Of a stretch of DNA of 64,000 nucleotides, positions 27,101 through 34,735 are shown in pieces. A program made the translations under genes and the position numbers. The stretch comes from Granulicella pectinivorans (GTDB lineage: Bacteria; Acidobacteriota; Terriglobia; Terriglobales; Acidobacteriaceae). The stretch covers positions 868,001 through 932,000 of the forward strand of contig NZ_FOZL01000001.1 in NCBI RefSeq assembly GCF_900114625.1. The letters are read 5' to 3'. Numbering within the stretch: position 1 is the first letter of the stretch; each line of letters begins with the position of its first letter. A model generated the notes under the pieces. The model was given only the letters and a program-made list of their open reading frames with translations, ran no database searches and was not told where the DNA came from.

Positions 27101-29137
27101 CACCGTCACCACACCCCCGCTCCGCACCGCCGACACCACCGGAAAGGTCAGATTCGCATACGCGGAGGTCTGCCCCATCTGTCCCACGACCGCCGTCGCC
27201 GACCCCGCATAGTACAACCCGTTCGCGGCATACGATCCCACCACCGGGAACACCTGGCGTATCCCGTTGATCGTATCGACCTTCTGCTCCAGCCCATACC
27301 CGCACAATCCGCCCATCGCAATCGTCGAGCTCGCGCCATGCGGCTTCAGCAGCGTCATCTGCAGATGCGTCCCATCGACCACCGTGTAGGGAGCCATCTC
27401 CCAGTTCGACAGGATCGTCGACTCACCCGCGATACACGCAATTCCCGAGCTGCCCGGCGCCGCCGCCGTATTCGTCGAAAACCCCGCAGGAACGCCCGTC
27501 GTCGCAATCGGCACCGTCACCGTACCCGGAGCGACGTTGTGCGCCTGCGAAGGAATCAACGAAGCCGACAGAAAGAACGTGCTCACCGGAAACGAACTGC
27601 CCGTAAACGTAGCCACCGGATGGATCGTGCCCGCACTCCCGCCCGTCAGCGACCCAGCAGAGATCACCCCCGCCGGATTCTTATCGATCAGGTAGCGTCC
27701 ATCCCCCTGTGTCCCGCCATTTGTCTGCGACCCCACCGTCACGCTCTGCGATCCCACCGTGCACCCCGCCGAGCACTGTCCCGTAAACACCCTCGGATCC
27801 TCGCGCACCTCGATGTCGTACGGATGCGTGCCTTCATCGGCATTGTCCCGAAAACCGCCCATCGAATGCAGGAACTGCGCCCCAATCAAACAGTCGCCCA
27901 CCGCATAGCAGTTTGTGTTCAGCCCCGCCAGAACATGCTGCCCCTGCGTGTTGTAAACGCCCACCACCTCGGAGCCTTCATACGTCGTCTTGAAGTACGG
28001 AACACTGCCCAGCTCCGCCGAAAACAGGTTCGATCCACCCGCCAGCGCCGTATGCTTCACGTTCAGCGCCGTCGACTGCAGCGCACCCGTAGCCATAGCC
28101 TGCGCCACCGTCCCCGTGCTGTCCGTCGTCGTCACATCGATGCCCTGGCCGGACTCATTGCTCCCGTCCGCCGGATTCTTCGGATTGAAGTACGTATCGT
28201 GCTGACCGCCCAGCCGCATATCCTGCACATGCGTCTGGCTCCCCCATCCCGTCTTGAACAGGTAGTTCTCCTGCCCCGTCACCGTGGGCTCCACCGTCAC
28301 CGTGCATCCCAGCCCAGCCGCACTCGCGCCCGTGCAATCGCCGGAGTTCGTGGCGTTCGCAATCCCATTCACATTCGGCACCGTCGCATACTGGCTCGCA
28401 TACTCGGTCCCGTTCAACCGGTTCACCTCGAGGTCCGTTCCCGTCGGCTGCGCCACCACCTGCGTCCCGCTCGGCACCAGCGCTACCTTGCCCGCCGTTC
28501 CACCCCCGATACCCGCAACACTCGCATCCACATAGTGCTTGTCCGCGGCCTGGTTCCCGCTCACCGGATCGCCCGGCAGCACCAGCGGACCCGTCATCGT
28601 GTCGCCCGTCTTCGCCACGTACGGCGAAGAGTCCAGCGGATGCCCCGTCACCGCCGCCACAATCGCCGTATCCACATAGCTCTTGCTTACCGTCTGCATC
28701 GCAACCGAAGTCGGCAGCACCGTATTCTTCACCCGTGCGAGAGTCACCGGGCTCGCACTCAACGGAACAACCCAATACTCCTTCTGCACGCTCCCATCGT
28801 CCAGGTGATACACCACCGTGTAGTACGTCCCAATCGGAGTAGCCCCCACATTCGGAACCAGCGCAACACTCAGCGCGCCTCCCGCCCCAATTGCCGTCGA
28901 CTGACTCCCGCCCTGGATCACCTCACCCGCCATCGTCGTAAACGTAGGCCAGTTGATAACCAACGTCCCCGCCGCCGCCGTCCCATCCGCGTGATACACG
29001 GTATCGGCAACAGTAGTGGTTACAATCTGCATCGCATACGCCGTCCCCACCCATCGCGGACCGGCCATCCCCACCATCCCGAACGCCAGCGCCAGCAGAA
29101 TCTTCACCAGCGTCTCCCACCGCATCGACTTACTCAT
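24155..29137 (-). CDS. Giant phage fibre/adhesin with C-terminal SGNH esterase
   Basis: A 1660-residue protein. The N terminus has a basic start and hydrophobic segment (LVKILLALAFGMVGMAG), like a signal or anchor, unusual for a virion fibre. Repetitive beta-rich regions follow, with the fibre-typical NGDNSTKVATTAFV near 1055-1070. Then comes a lectin/LamG-like region at about 1095-1330 (TMTMVVELPIYAYG), and finally an SGNH/GDSL hydrolase: GDSITCGYN near 1346, a GTNNFG-type Gly/Asn block, and SDLTHPS near 1526 with the catalytic Asp-His. This suggests a polysaccharide-deacetylating receptor-binding protein. ATG AGT AAG start; overlapping long open frames on the other strand are shadows. Confidence 0.85.
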   Translation of the reverse strand: MSKSMRWETLVKILLALAFGMVGMAGPRWVGTAYAMQIVTTTVADTVYHADGTAAAGTLVINWPTFTTMAGEVIQGGSQSTAIGAGGALSVALVPNVGATPIGTYYTVVYHLDDGSVQKEYWVVPLSASPVTLARVKNTVLPTSVAMQTVSKSYVDTAIVAAVTGHPLDSSPYVAKTGDTMTGPLVLPGDPVSGNQAADKHYVDASVAGIGGGTAGKVALVPSGTQVVAQPTGTDLEVNRLNGTEYASQYATVPNVNGIANATNSGDCTGASAAGLGCTVTVEPTVTGQENYLFKTGWGSQTHVQDMRLGGQHDTYFNPKNPADGSNESGQGIDVTTTDSTGTVAQAMATGALQSTALNVKHTALAGGSNLFSAELGSVPYFKTTYEGSEVVGVYNTQGQHVLAGLNTNCYAVGDCLIGAQFLHSMGGFRDNADEGTHPYDIEVREDPRVFTGQCSAGCTVGSQSVTVGSQTNGGTQGDGRYLIDKNPAGVISAGSLTGGSAGTIHPVATFTGSSFPVSTFFLSASLIPSQAHNVAPGTVTVPIATTGVPAGFSTNTAAAPGSSGIACIAGESTILSNWEMAPYTVVDGTHLQMTLLKPHGASSTIAMGGLCGYGLEQKVDTINGIRQVFPVVGSYAANGLYYAGSATAVVGQMGQTSAYANLTFPVVSAVRSGGVVTVTVPSTLGYDVSGLTMTVAGVTDSSYNGNFAVMSTSANTLTYTEAGANSTSAGGTISFVTGGYALYPMAEVLSVYNPATKSVDGLFTLAPNTVAWAANDPVEQPHYFQVKIGGDMAIISQYSPRPQIQQNTGYSYQDNVGPTMRGFTIQNLSAATNYFGNGGTRGYPDIAYVSQGIWNRDFDAQAGEQSVFSLHCNSKGCNRWDSAYNLFELDSSAGLDTMNYSPQTSTLGLSLRGTGYSFSPLAFTAGTANLTTLNVTNLNAAAMSTAAVNTGVVTATTLNGALDAGNVTTGTLSAARLPVMVGSGGSHAAGAVPDPGATAGTTRYLREDGTWVSPAGGVTSFNARTGAVAPASGDYGVAQVTGAAPLASPALTGTPTAPTAANGDNSTKVATTAFVGAALTTALTSVNTYTWNGDCLGYFTFQETTGAAMVDQCNTANVGAVSSTAPPVRTGNGYQFAYGNQADFPASVNNFGTMTMVVELPIYAYGSNPANQYTQNTILLGTHSTTNNVGADVLGKANVVNVGMYGATVAGYGSGSASAVSASDVFTGTQVITVVCPTGRGPQVYLGTTLILNDTTSGLSHACGGANPLPNGNYQLGSSSNTVTVALGNLALIGKVDLVRFSATNSMTAAQIAANVSLATQIATQRGIAMTGSPYVFPTAQYIAAGDSITCGYNLAGTPACGYLTTGAYSYAGTTSLPASMLNKAYGRQIYGATGALVQAQTAQIPWLYGPQSKSAAGSSIVSLFEGTNNFGAGLGQTAGQVWDLAVGWNRIEKAYGPRTFYISMISRGGSGGGGILNETSKNALASLARAGWKTAGYDAFDDMTADPLMGCDGCNANSYFTSDLTHPSIAGQARIALSVACTINWLDGSSPANFNPTAITASTYAATCADGGLNFNTASNSINATMNSALWQTGRQISMCNATTIGSNTLTLTAPSDFPFNNVAGNTTLTVPAGGCVELTSTFNGNSAAPGDYWATVR

Positions 29138-29157
29138 CCATCCCCCAATCCTTGTTG

Positions 29158-30093
29158 TCACTGCGCTGCTGGCAAATAGCTCCTGAAGCAAACGCACGTC
29201 TCCCCATCGTTCCCATCCACGACCGGCAACGCCCTGAAGGCTCCCATCAGCCGCACCCGCTCCAGCCCTCCGCCCATCGCCACCGGCATCTCCCGCGAGC
29301 CCTCCATCGCCTGCAGCCGCGGATAGTGAAAGATCGCCCGATCCCCCTGCTCTCCATCCAGCACAAACAACCCCGACCACTCCTGGAAGAAGCTCCCACC
29401 CTCCCGATCGCAGAACCCCACCATCGCGCTCACCTGCATCCCCGCACTCGGAGCTCCCGCCATCAGCGGTGCCTCCAGCGTCAGCGTCCCCACCCCAACC
29501 GCAGCCACCCGACCCACATTCAGCGTCACCCGCCGGATGTAGTTCACATCCCCGCCCACCGCAGCCGAAGACCGCACATACGCCCCACTCACGCCCGTCC
29601 CCACAAACCCCACCTGACCCGCATAGTCCACATCCACCGCCACCAGATCCCCCACCGCGAACCCGGCAGTCGAACCCACCATCAACACCGAAGCCGTAGA
29701 CCCGCTCACCAGCCCCACCGGAGCCTCCGCCAGCCCACCACTCCCATTCGCCGCCGCCCCGCTCCCGGCCTTCAACACATTCAAACTCTGCGCCCCCGCA
29801 GCCAGCGCCACCTGCAGCCGCCCCCAAGTCTCAAAGCAAAACGAAACCTCCGCGCCCACCGCCGTCCGTACCTGCGCTCCCGCCACCCCGGGAGCCCCCG
29901 TCACCACCGCACCCACCGTCGTCGCGCTCGTCCTCTTGAACCCCGAGCACCAACCCAGATCCACCCACGGCGCCGGCATCTCCACCGCTCTCCCCAGCAC
30001 CGCCGGATCGAACATCACCGGCACCCCCGCCGCCCGGTTCACCGCAGCAAAGTACCCCCGCACCCGCCGCCCTTCCAACCCCGTATCCGCCAT
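29158..30093 (-). CDS. Phage structural protein, tail-tube candidate
   Basis: A 311-residue protein starting MADTGLEGRRVRGYFAAV, rich in Gly, Ala and Val with many predicted beta strands (VLMVGSTAGFAVGDLVAVDVDY). It has no membrane segment and ends CVCFRSYLPAAQ. The size, beta-rich composition and place between connector-type genes and the fibre gene suggest a tail-tube or major tail protein. The ATG overlaps the previous stop by one base (TGATG). Family membership was not recognised with certainty; a fibre or decoration protein is an alternative. Confidence 0.6.
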   Translation of the reverse strand: MADTGLEGRRVRGYFAAVNRAAGVPVMFDPAVLGRAVEMPAPWVDLGWCSGFKRTSATTVGAVVTGAPGVAGAQVRTAVGAEVSFCFETWGRLQVALAAGAQSLNVLKAGSGAAANGSGGLAEAPVGLVSGSTASVLMVGSTAGFAVGDLVAVDVDYAGQVGFVGTGVSGAYVRSSAAVGGDVNYIRRVTLNVGRVAAVGVGTLTLEAPLMAGAPSAGMQVSAMVGFCDREGGSFFQEWSGLFVLDGEQGDRAIFHYPRLQAMEGSREMPVAMGGGLERVRLMGAFRALPVVDGNDGETCVCFRSYLPAAQ

Positions 30094-30584
30094 CAGCTCC
30101 CCGCCTCCAGATACCCAAACACCGTCACCGTCGCCACTCGCTCCAACCGTTCCCCGGCAACCACCGCAGCACCAAACGCCACGTCTCCCCAAAACACCTG
30201 CGTCCCCAGCGCCACCGCCGCCCCGCTGGCGAAACTCATCTTCGGAACGTTCCGAACCCCCGCCCCCAGCGCCAACCCAAGCTCCGCATCCATCTGCGCC
30301 AGCAGCCTCCCCCGGTCCATCCCGCCATGCGCCGCATCCCCATCCGTGCCGTACCGAATCGAGCATCCCAGAGCCGCCAGCGGCACGTCTCCACTCCGAT
30401 CCACCGCCACATCCCTCCACCGCACCGAGAACACGCCCGTAGGAATCCACTCCGTAGCCAACTCGTTCTCCTCAACCATCACCCCAGGCCGCACCACGCC
30501 CCTCACCACTACCGTCCGCGCCGGATTCCTACTCGCCACCCGATCCCGCAGCGCAACAAAAAACGTATCCTTCACATCCTGCAT
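30093..30584 (-). CDS. Phage neck/tail-completion-like protein
   Basis: A 163-residue protein, MQDVKDTFFVALRDRV at the start, with a conserved-looking core of alternating strands and a C-terminal ATVTVFGYLEAG. Similar small proteins between connectors and tail tube in siphophages act as head-tail closure or tail terminator. The ATG at 30584 is the most sensible start, since upstream in-frame sequence is Gly-rich and non-coding in style; the ribosome site (GGAAAGGG) is at a long distance. Its stop overlaps the next start (TGATG). The role is inferred from position and size. Confidence 0.6.
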   Translation of the reverse strand: MQDVKDTFFVALRDRVASRNPARTVVVRGVVRPGVMVEENELATEWIPTGVFSVRWRDVAVDRSGDVPLAALGCSIRYGTDGDAAHGGMDRGRLLAQMDAELGLALGAGVRNVPKMSFASGAAVALGTQVFWGDVAFGAAVVAGERLERVATVTVFGYLEAGS

Positions 30585-30658
30585 AAATAAGTAACCCTTT
30601 CCGTTGCATAACTGCGAAGCCACCACGCTGGGTGAAGCCACACCAATCTCTCCGCCGC

Positions 30659-31078
30659 CTAAACCACCAACCCCACCGGCCCCCGCAACCCCAGGCGATA
30701 GCAATAAATCTCCCCACCCGCCTCGCTCGCCGTGCAGCTCTCCACAAACAGCAGCCTCTCCCCCACCACAATCCCCGCACACTCCCGAAACAACACCGCC
30801 ACCGACTCAAACCCCAGCGACCCCACCAGCCCCATCACCGCCGAAACCGAAACCATCAACTCATACCGAGGTCCTTCACCCGCCTTCAACAAAGCCCGCG
30901 CCTTGCGAAACGCCACCGGCCCCATCTCCACATCCTGAAACCCCGCCGACGCCAGCCCCAGCTGCTCCGCATCGTCTGAAGGCACACCTGCCAAAGGCAT
31001 CCTCACCTTCACCACCCGACCCCCGGCCATCCGCAACAGCGCATCCGCCGCCCTCACCAACCCAGCCCCCTGCATCAC
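30659..31078 (-). CDS. Phage cluster hypothetical protein
   Basis: A 139-residue protein whose ATG overlaps the preceding stop by 4 bases (ATGA), showing translational coupling with the connector-like gene. It is a mixed alpha/beta sequence with GAGLVRAADALLRMAGGRVVKVRMP at the start and a hydrophobic SAVMGLVGSLGFESVAVLF stretch that is probably a buried strand/helix rather than a membrane span. Position suggests a head-tail joining or neck component. No family was recognised. Confidence 0.6.
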   Translation of the reverse strand: MMQGAGLVRAADALLRMAGGRVVKVRMPLAGVPSDDAEQLGLASAGFQDVEMGPVAFRKARALLKAGEGPRYELMVSVSAVMGLVGSLGFESVAVLFRECAGIVVGERLLFVESCTASEAGGEIYCYRLGLRGPVGLVV

Positions 31079-31677
31079 GCCACCTTCGTCGCGACATAGG
31101 GCCGCAGCAGCGACTTCACCGACTCATCCAGCAGACTCCCGCTGAAGTACTGCATCTGCATCGTGTCCATCCTGGTCCTGCTCACATTCAGCGCCGGCAT
31201 CGCCTGCGCATTCTTCACCACCTGCGCACACGCCACCTTCACCCCTACCGGCACCACGCTCACCCCCGCGTTGTAGCTCACCTCAACCTCGTTGTAGTCC
31301 AGCCCCAGCACATGCCAGCCCAGCGTCACTTCGCCCGTAGACACATCCAGATCCACCAGCGAAAGATCGAGCACACTCCAGCTTCCCGGCAGCCCAAACG
31401 CCATCGTCACCTGGCTCAACCAAGAAGCCTGTATCTCGCCTCGACGAGCCTGCCCATACCGCACCCGCACGCCCGTCACCGCACTCACCGGCCCATAGCT
31501 CAGCCGCATCGTGCGATTGCCCGCCACCAGCCTCACCCGCTCCACATACGCCGTCACCAGCAGACTCGGCCTCCGGCAGTGCGCCTCGATCAACGCCGAA
31601 GCCATCGCCACCCAGTCATCCGGCGTCTCCGCCGTCAACCCATACGCCACATACTCACCCGGCTCCAGATACCCCAT
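31075..31677 (-). CDS. Head-tail connector-like protein (gp6 type)
   Basis: A 200-residue protein beginning MGYLEPGEYVAYGLTAETPDDWVAMASALIEAHCRRPSL. The pattern of N-terminal helix (DDWVAMASALIEAHCRRP), then beta-strand region, then C-terminal SGSLLDESVKSLLRPYV matches head-tail connector proteins of the HK97 gp6 group, in which the last element RPYV is common. It lies downstream of the capsid gene, as expected. The start is an ATG; a family C/mixed repeat precedes it. Confidence in the family is moderate. Confidence 0.65.
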   Translation of the reverse strand: MGYLEPGEYVAYGLTAETPDDWVAMASALIEAHCRRPSLLVTAYVERVRLVAGNRTMRLSYGPVSAVTGVRVRYGQARRGEIQASWLSQVTMAFGLPGSWSVLDLSLVDLDVSTGEVTLGWHVLGLDYNEVEVSYNAGVSVVPVGVKVACAQVVKNAQAMPALNVSRTRMDTMQMQYFSGSLLDESVKSLLRPYVATKVA

Positions 31678-31734
31678 CCACCCTCCATCTCCTCTTCAGC
31701 AAACCCAATATCCCGCTCCGATAGCTCAGGTCAT

Positions 31735-31950
31735 TCACCCTCACCCCAAAGAAGCGTCATCTCGACCGGAGCGATGGACAGTTTCACCGTCCATCGCGCA
31801 GTGGAGAGACCCCCGTATTGGCTTTTGCCGTTGCTTGTTCTTGCTTCAACCCGACCCGAGAAACTGTCACCCTGAGCGAAGCTGCTCGCGCACGTTGCGA
31901 GCAGCGCAGCCGAAGGACCTGCGGTTGCCGTTGCTCGTTCTTCCTCTAAC
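31735..31950. repeat. Host-type repeat array between two phage genes
   Basis: Contains GTCATCTCGACCGGAGCGATGGACAG-type text, an inverted GCTGCTCGCGCACGTTGCGAGCAGC hairpin, and two units resembling TTTTGCCGTTGCTTGTTCTTGC (31825 and about 31925). These motifs recur near 34620-34735, 33910-33975, 40376-40440 and 43200-43245. There is no gene in 31678-31945. Confidence 0.7.
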
Positions 31951-32335
31951 CCGCCACCGAGGCAGAGGCCGGAGCAGCCGCCACATTCAGCACCGCCACC
32001 ACCGCATTCACCAGGCTCGTCACATACGCCGTATCCGCATGAACCCCAAACTGCGTCAGAATCGCCGTCACCGCGCTCTCCGCCAGCGTCATCACCTCCG
32101 CCAGCTTCTGCGCGCCGGTCCCATTCTGCTTCCCGGCTGCCGCCCACTTCTGCTCCACCAGCAGCACCGCATTCTGGATCAGCGTCGCCGCATCCACCCC
32201 CGCCGTAACCGCCGGAGCGAACTGCGGAAACAGCAGCTTCGCCAGCGCCTCCACCGGAACCGCAATCTTCACCACGTAGCCCAGCCCCTTGGCAAAGTCC
32301 TTACCCGCAGCCTCAAGAAACCCAACAAAACTCAT
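31946..32335 (-). CDS. Phage cluster hypothetical protein
   Basis: A 129-residue largely helical protein beginning MSFVGFLEAAGKDFAKGLGYVVKIAVPVEALAKLLFPQF, with moderately hydrophobic helices but no clear transmembrane span. It follows the capsid gene and may be a head decoration, minor head or holin-like protein. The ATG at 32335 is preferred because GGAGGGG precedes it, with another in-frame start seven codons upstream. Its C terminus is Ala/Ser-rich and low in complexity (NVAAAPASASVAG). No family was recognised. Confidence 0.62.
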   Translation of the reverse strand: MSFVGFLEAAGKDFAKGLGYVVKIAVPVEALAKLLFPQFAPAVTAGVDAATLIQNAVLLVEQKWAAAGKQNGTGAQKLAEVMTLAESAVTAILTQFGVHADTAYVTSLVNAVVAVLNVAAAPASASVAG

Positions 32336-32420
32336 CACCCCTCCATACGTAATCAATAAAGTTACAAAACGGGAGCAGGAAGTTTTCTACTCCCTACTCC
32401 CTATTGCCTACTGCCTGCTT

Positions 32421-33392
32421 CTAGCGATCTACCAGCACCTGGTAGTGTGCATAGTTCGCACCCTTCACCACCACGCCGCCGAACTTCACCACCACATGCT
32501 GCGACGCCAGCGACCCCACCGCACCCAGCCGGAAGATCCGCGGATTCGGATCCGTCAGCCAGTGGTACTCGATCATGTCCTCCGTCACAATGTAGGCCGG
32601 CAGCACCGCGCTCCCCGAACCCGGCGTGCCCGTATATGAGAGCGTCCACTCCGGAATCAGCGGAATATCGCCCGCCTGCGTCGACAGCGTCTTCACCGTC
32701 AGCCCCGCCTCGATCTCCCGCGTGTTCAACACCACGTTGAACTCCGTCTTCATCTCGCGATCGATCAGATCCAGCAGCACCGGATTCGCATAGATCGCCG
32801 TAGGCCTCACACCAAACGACGTGTTCGCCAGCATCTGCGCAATCGTCGACTTCAGCCCATCGACAATGCTCTGTCCGGTCCCGATCGTCACCGTATTTCC
32901 GCCACCTGCAATCTGCGCCGCCGCGCCAAAGTACTGCGCCGTCGTCGGCGAGCTCAGGCTCGTATCGGTGCCATTCCAGAGCGCCAGGTCATGCGTACGC
33001 AGCACACCATCCACAGTGTCGGTCAGGTCCTTCGCCTGCAGATACGCAAACTGGCTCTGCTGCTTGCCCAGCTCCACATCGAACAGGTTGTAGTTGATCT
33101 GCGCCACCAGCGCCTTCAGCGGAACCGACCTCTCCACACGCGTCGGGCTCACCAGCGGAGCCACAATGTTCCGCGGGTCGACGAATCCCGCAGAAGCGGC
33201 AGGCGAGGGAATCGCCGTCTCTTCAAAGAACCGCGAAGGATGCCCCGTAGCCGGCACCTGCTTGATCCTCTGCCCAAACACGCCCCGGCGTCGCACCAGG
33301 TCGGTAATCTCCGTCTGGTACAGCGGAATCTCGATCGCGCCAGGCCCAATGTAATCGGCCGCCGCACTGATCTCTGTAAACTTAGCGTTCAT
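32421..33392 (-). CDS. Major capsid protein (HK97-like)
   Basis: A 323-residue capsid protein: MNAKFTEISAAADYIGPGAIEIPLYQTEITDLVRRRG at the N terminus, an extended-loop/E-loop-like region (HPSRFFEETAIPSP), a spine helix around 190-215 and the P-domain text FGVRPTAIYANPVLLDLIDREMKTEF, with C-terminal ASQHVVVKFGGVVVKG. This arrangement is typical of HK97-fold major capsid proteins. There is a GAAAGGGAG ribosome site. A hairpin with T-tract sits just upstream, as it does before portal. Gene order protease-scaffold-capsid agrees. Confidence 0.88.
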   Translation of the reverse strand: MNAKFTEISAAADYIGPGAIEIPLYQTEITDLVRRRGVFGQRIKQVPATGHPSRFFEETAIPSPAASAGFVDPRNIVAPLVSPTRVERSVPLKALVAQINYNLFDVELGKQQSQFAYLQAKDLTDTVDGVLRTHDLALWNGTDTSLSSPTTAQYFGAAAQIAGGGNTVTIGTGQSIVDGLKSTIAQMLANTSFGVRPTAIYANPVLLDLIDREMKTEFNVVLNTREIEAGLTVKTLSTQAGDIPLIPEWTLSYTGTPGSGSAVLPAYIVTEDMIEYHWLTDPNPRIFRLGAVGSLASQHVVVKFGGVVVKGANYAHYQVLVDR

Positions 33393-33406
33393 CCAATCTC
33401 CCTTTC

Positions 33407-33436
33407 AAAAAACAAAAAGGGCCTGAGCCTCAGCCC
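33407..33436 (-). terminator. Terminator-like hairpin just before major capsid gene
   Basis: On the minus strand, a hairpin (GGGC-TGA, loop GGC, TCA-GCCC with one bulged base) is followed by TTTTTGTTTTTT, ending 15 bases before the capsid start codon. It would terminate or attenuate upstream transcripts unless an antitermination mechanism operates. Confidence 0.65.
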
Positions 33437-33452
33437 AGACCCTGCCACCAAC

Positions 33453-33486
33453 CCGGGTGCCCCACATCTCGCTTCTGAGATGTGGG
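33453..33486. repeat. Dispersed repeat, family A
   Basis: CCGGGTGCCCCACATCTCG then CTTCT and GAGATGTGGG: the same 10-bp-stem element as at 14791-14824 and 63968-64000, and the same orientation in all three. It lies within the phage cluster between the scaffold and capsid genes. Confidence 0.85.
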
Positions 33487-33522
33487 TTCGTCCCCGCCAC
33501 ACATTTTCGCGCGACAACAGAA

Positions 33523-33861
33523 CTAACCCAGCAAACCACTCCGCATCAGCTCCGACTTCACCGCAATCCTCTGCTCCAGGCTGAGACTCGTAAGCGCGCC
33601 ATCGATCGCCCCTTCCAGCCCCTCGCCACGCGAGCCGCCCTTGGCCTGCAGCGTCTTCCGCCCAAAGCCGGCCCCACGGGCCGCCAGCTCCGCAATCCTG
33701 GCCTCGGCCGCCGCCAGCTTCTCCTCCAGCTCCGTCAAAGCCGAGCTCTCCGCCGACATCGAAATCCCCGCCAGCCGAGCCACCGCCGTCTCCAGCATCG
33801 CCGCCGCAGCCGTCAAACGCTCCAGCCCTTCATGCATCTCCACGCTCATCTCCATCTCCAT
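33523..33861 (-). CDS. Coiled-coil phage scaffold-like protein
   Basis: A 112-residue protein, almost entirely helical with heptads (LERLTAAAAMLETAVARLAG...LTELEEKLAAAEARIAELAARG). It lies between the prohead protease and capsid genes, which is where capsid scaffolds are encoded. The ATG at 33861 is preferred over a longer in-frame start because GGAGG precedes it. Scaffold function is inferred; simple coiled-coil content is also compatible with another head-assembly role. Confidence 0.6.
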   Translation of the reverse strand: MEMEMSVEMHEGLERLTAAAAMLETAVARLAGISMSAESSALTELEEKLAAAEARIAELAARGAGFGRKTLQAKGGSRGEGLEGAIDGALTSLSLEQRIAVKSELMRSGLLG

Positions 33862-33904
33862 CCAACCCTCCCATTCCGCAGCACCGGCACGCAGCCGATG
33901 CACA

Positions 33905-33985
33905 CATCGTTGCCCTTTGTTGTCGTCCCCCAAGAGGAATCCGCTTCCATCTGTGCCGTTGCTCCTGTCTTCTGAGCCCTAAGCC
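33905..33985. repeat. Dispersed repeat, family C remnant
   Basis: Contains TTTGTTGTCGTCCCCCAAGAGGAATCCGC and TGTGCCGTTGCTCCTGTCTTC, a diverged version of the units at 14741, 34690 and 40381. It lies in the spacer between scaffold and protease genes, which holds nothing else recognisable. Confidence 0.6.
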
Positions 33986-33991
33986 CTGCCC

Positions 33992-34594
33992 TTAAGCCGC
34001 TCGCCGCAACCGAAAGCTCGTCCCCCGGTAAGCCGCTTTATCCCGCAGCAAAATCGCCGCCCCGGTAAACGTAGCCCGCGTCAGCGTCCACACGGAAGCC
34101 CGCATATCCTCGACATGGGCATCCGCAAGCTCATAGCTCATCCCCATCAGCCCATCCGTCTGCACCCGGGCCTCCATCTCCGGAAAGTCCCGCGCAAACA
34201 GATATCCCGCAACCATCACCTTCCTGCCATCCACTTCAGCCGACGTGATGATCCCGCACTTCTGCCGCGCGTCATGCCCATCCCACCCGGCTTTGTAGTC
34301 GACCGCCATCCCCATCAGGCTAGGCAGAGCAGCCTCCGCCGCGGCCCGCGTCAGCACTACCCGGTGCCCCCGCGCCCCACTTGGAGCCTTGTCGCTGGCC
34401 ACATCCACCAGCGTCAGGCACCCTTCAAACGGCAACCGGTTCGGATGCCCATGCACCTCCGGAAACTCCACCGCCATCGCCCGCATGCTCATCCCGTCCG
34501 GCTGCCGCACAAACCGCCCACACCGTCCCAGCCCCGAACCAACCCCCGCCCGAAGCGCAGCGCCCCGCCGATGAAGCTCCCTTGCATACTCCAT
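33992..34594 (-). CDS. Prohead protease-like protein
   Basis: A 200-residue protein with prohead-protease style: GHRVVLTRAAAEAALPSLMGMAVDYKAGWDGHDARQKCG includes a candidate catalytic His (DGHDAR), and GLMGMSYEL carries a G-x-S motif with the nucleophile Ser. The C terminus (FTGAAILLRDKAAYRGTSF) resembles the family's end, where many read LTGVALLRKPANP. It lies ahead of scaffold and capsid genes, as in HK97-like modules, and would process scaffold and capsid. The first 35 residues, before GMSMRAMAVEFPE, are poorly typical, so an internal start is possible. Confidence 0.7.
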   Translation of the reverse strand: MEYARELHRRGAALRAGVGSGLGRCGRFVRQPDGMSMRAMAVEFPEVHGHPNRLPFEGCLTLVDVASDKAPSGARGHRVVLTRAAAEAALPSLMGMAVDYKAGWDGHDARQKCGIITSAEVDGRKVMVAGYLFARDFPEMEARVQTDGLMGMSYELADAHVEDMRASVWTLTRATFTGAAILLRDKAAYRGTSFRLRRAA

Positions 34595-34619
34595 GCCACC
34601 TCCTCAACCCACCAATCAA

Positions 34620-34735
34620 CCGCATGTCATTCTGAGCGCAGCAAAGAATCCCATATTGGCTTCTGCCGTTGCGTGTTCTTGCTGTTGCCCTTCTTGGTTG
34701 TCATCCCCGCAGGGGATCTGCTTCTGTTGTCTTCT
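34620..34735. repeat. Dispersed repeats (family C and related) in a phage spacer
   Basis: Holds GTCATTCTGAGCGCAGCAAAGAATC, ATTGGCTTCTGCCGTTGCGTGTTCTTG, and TTGGTTGTCATCCCCGCAGGGGATCTGCTTCTG. Two tandem copies of CTTCTAATCCCTG follow. All resemble units elsewhere in the window, outside the phage cluster. Confidence 0.7.

Noticed and set aside
25160..29179. Two very long open frames (about 590 and 610 codons) on the plus strand opposite the fibre gene
   Set aside because: They are Arg/His/Pro-rich, have no ribosome sites or domains, and are what GC-rich antisense frames look like; the minus-strand gene has clear domains.
31731..32147. Minus-strand open frame of 138 codons across the repeat array before the connector gene
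   Set aside because: It is made mostly of dispersed-repeat sequence and overlaps the 129-residue gene in another frame.
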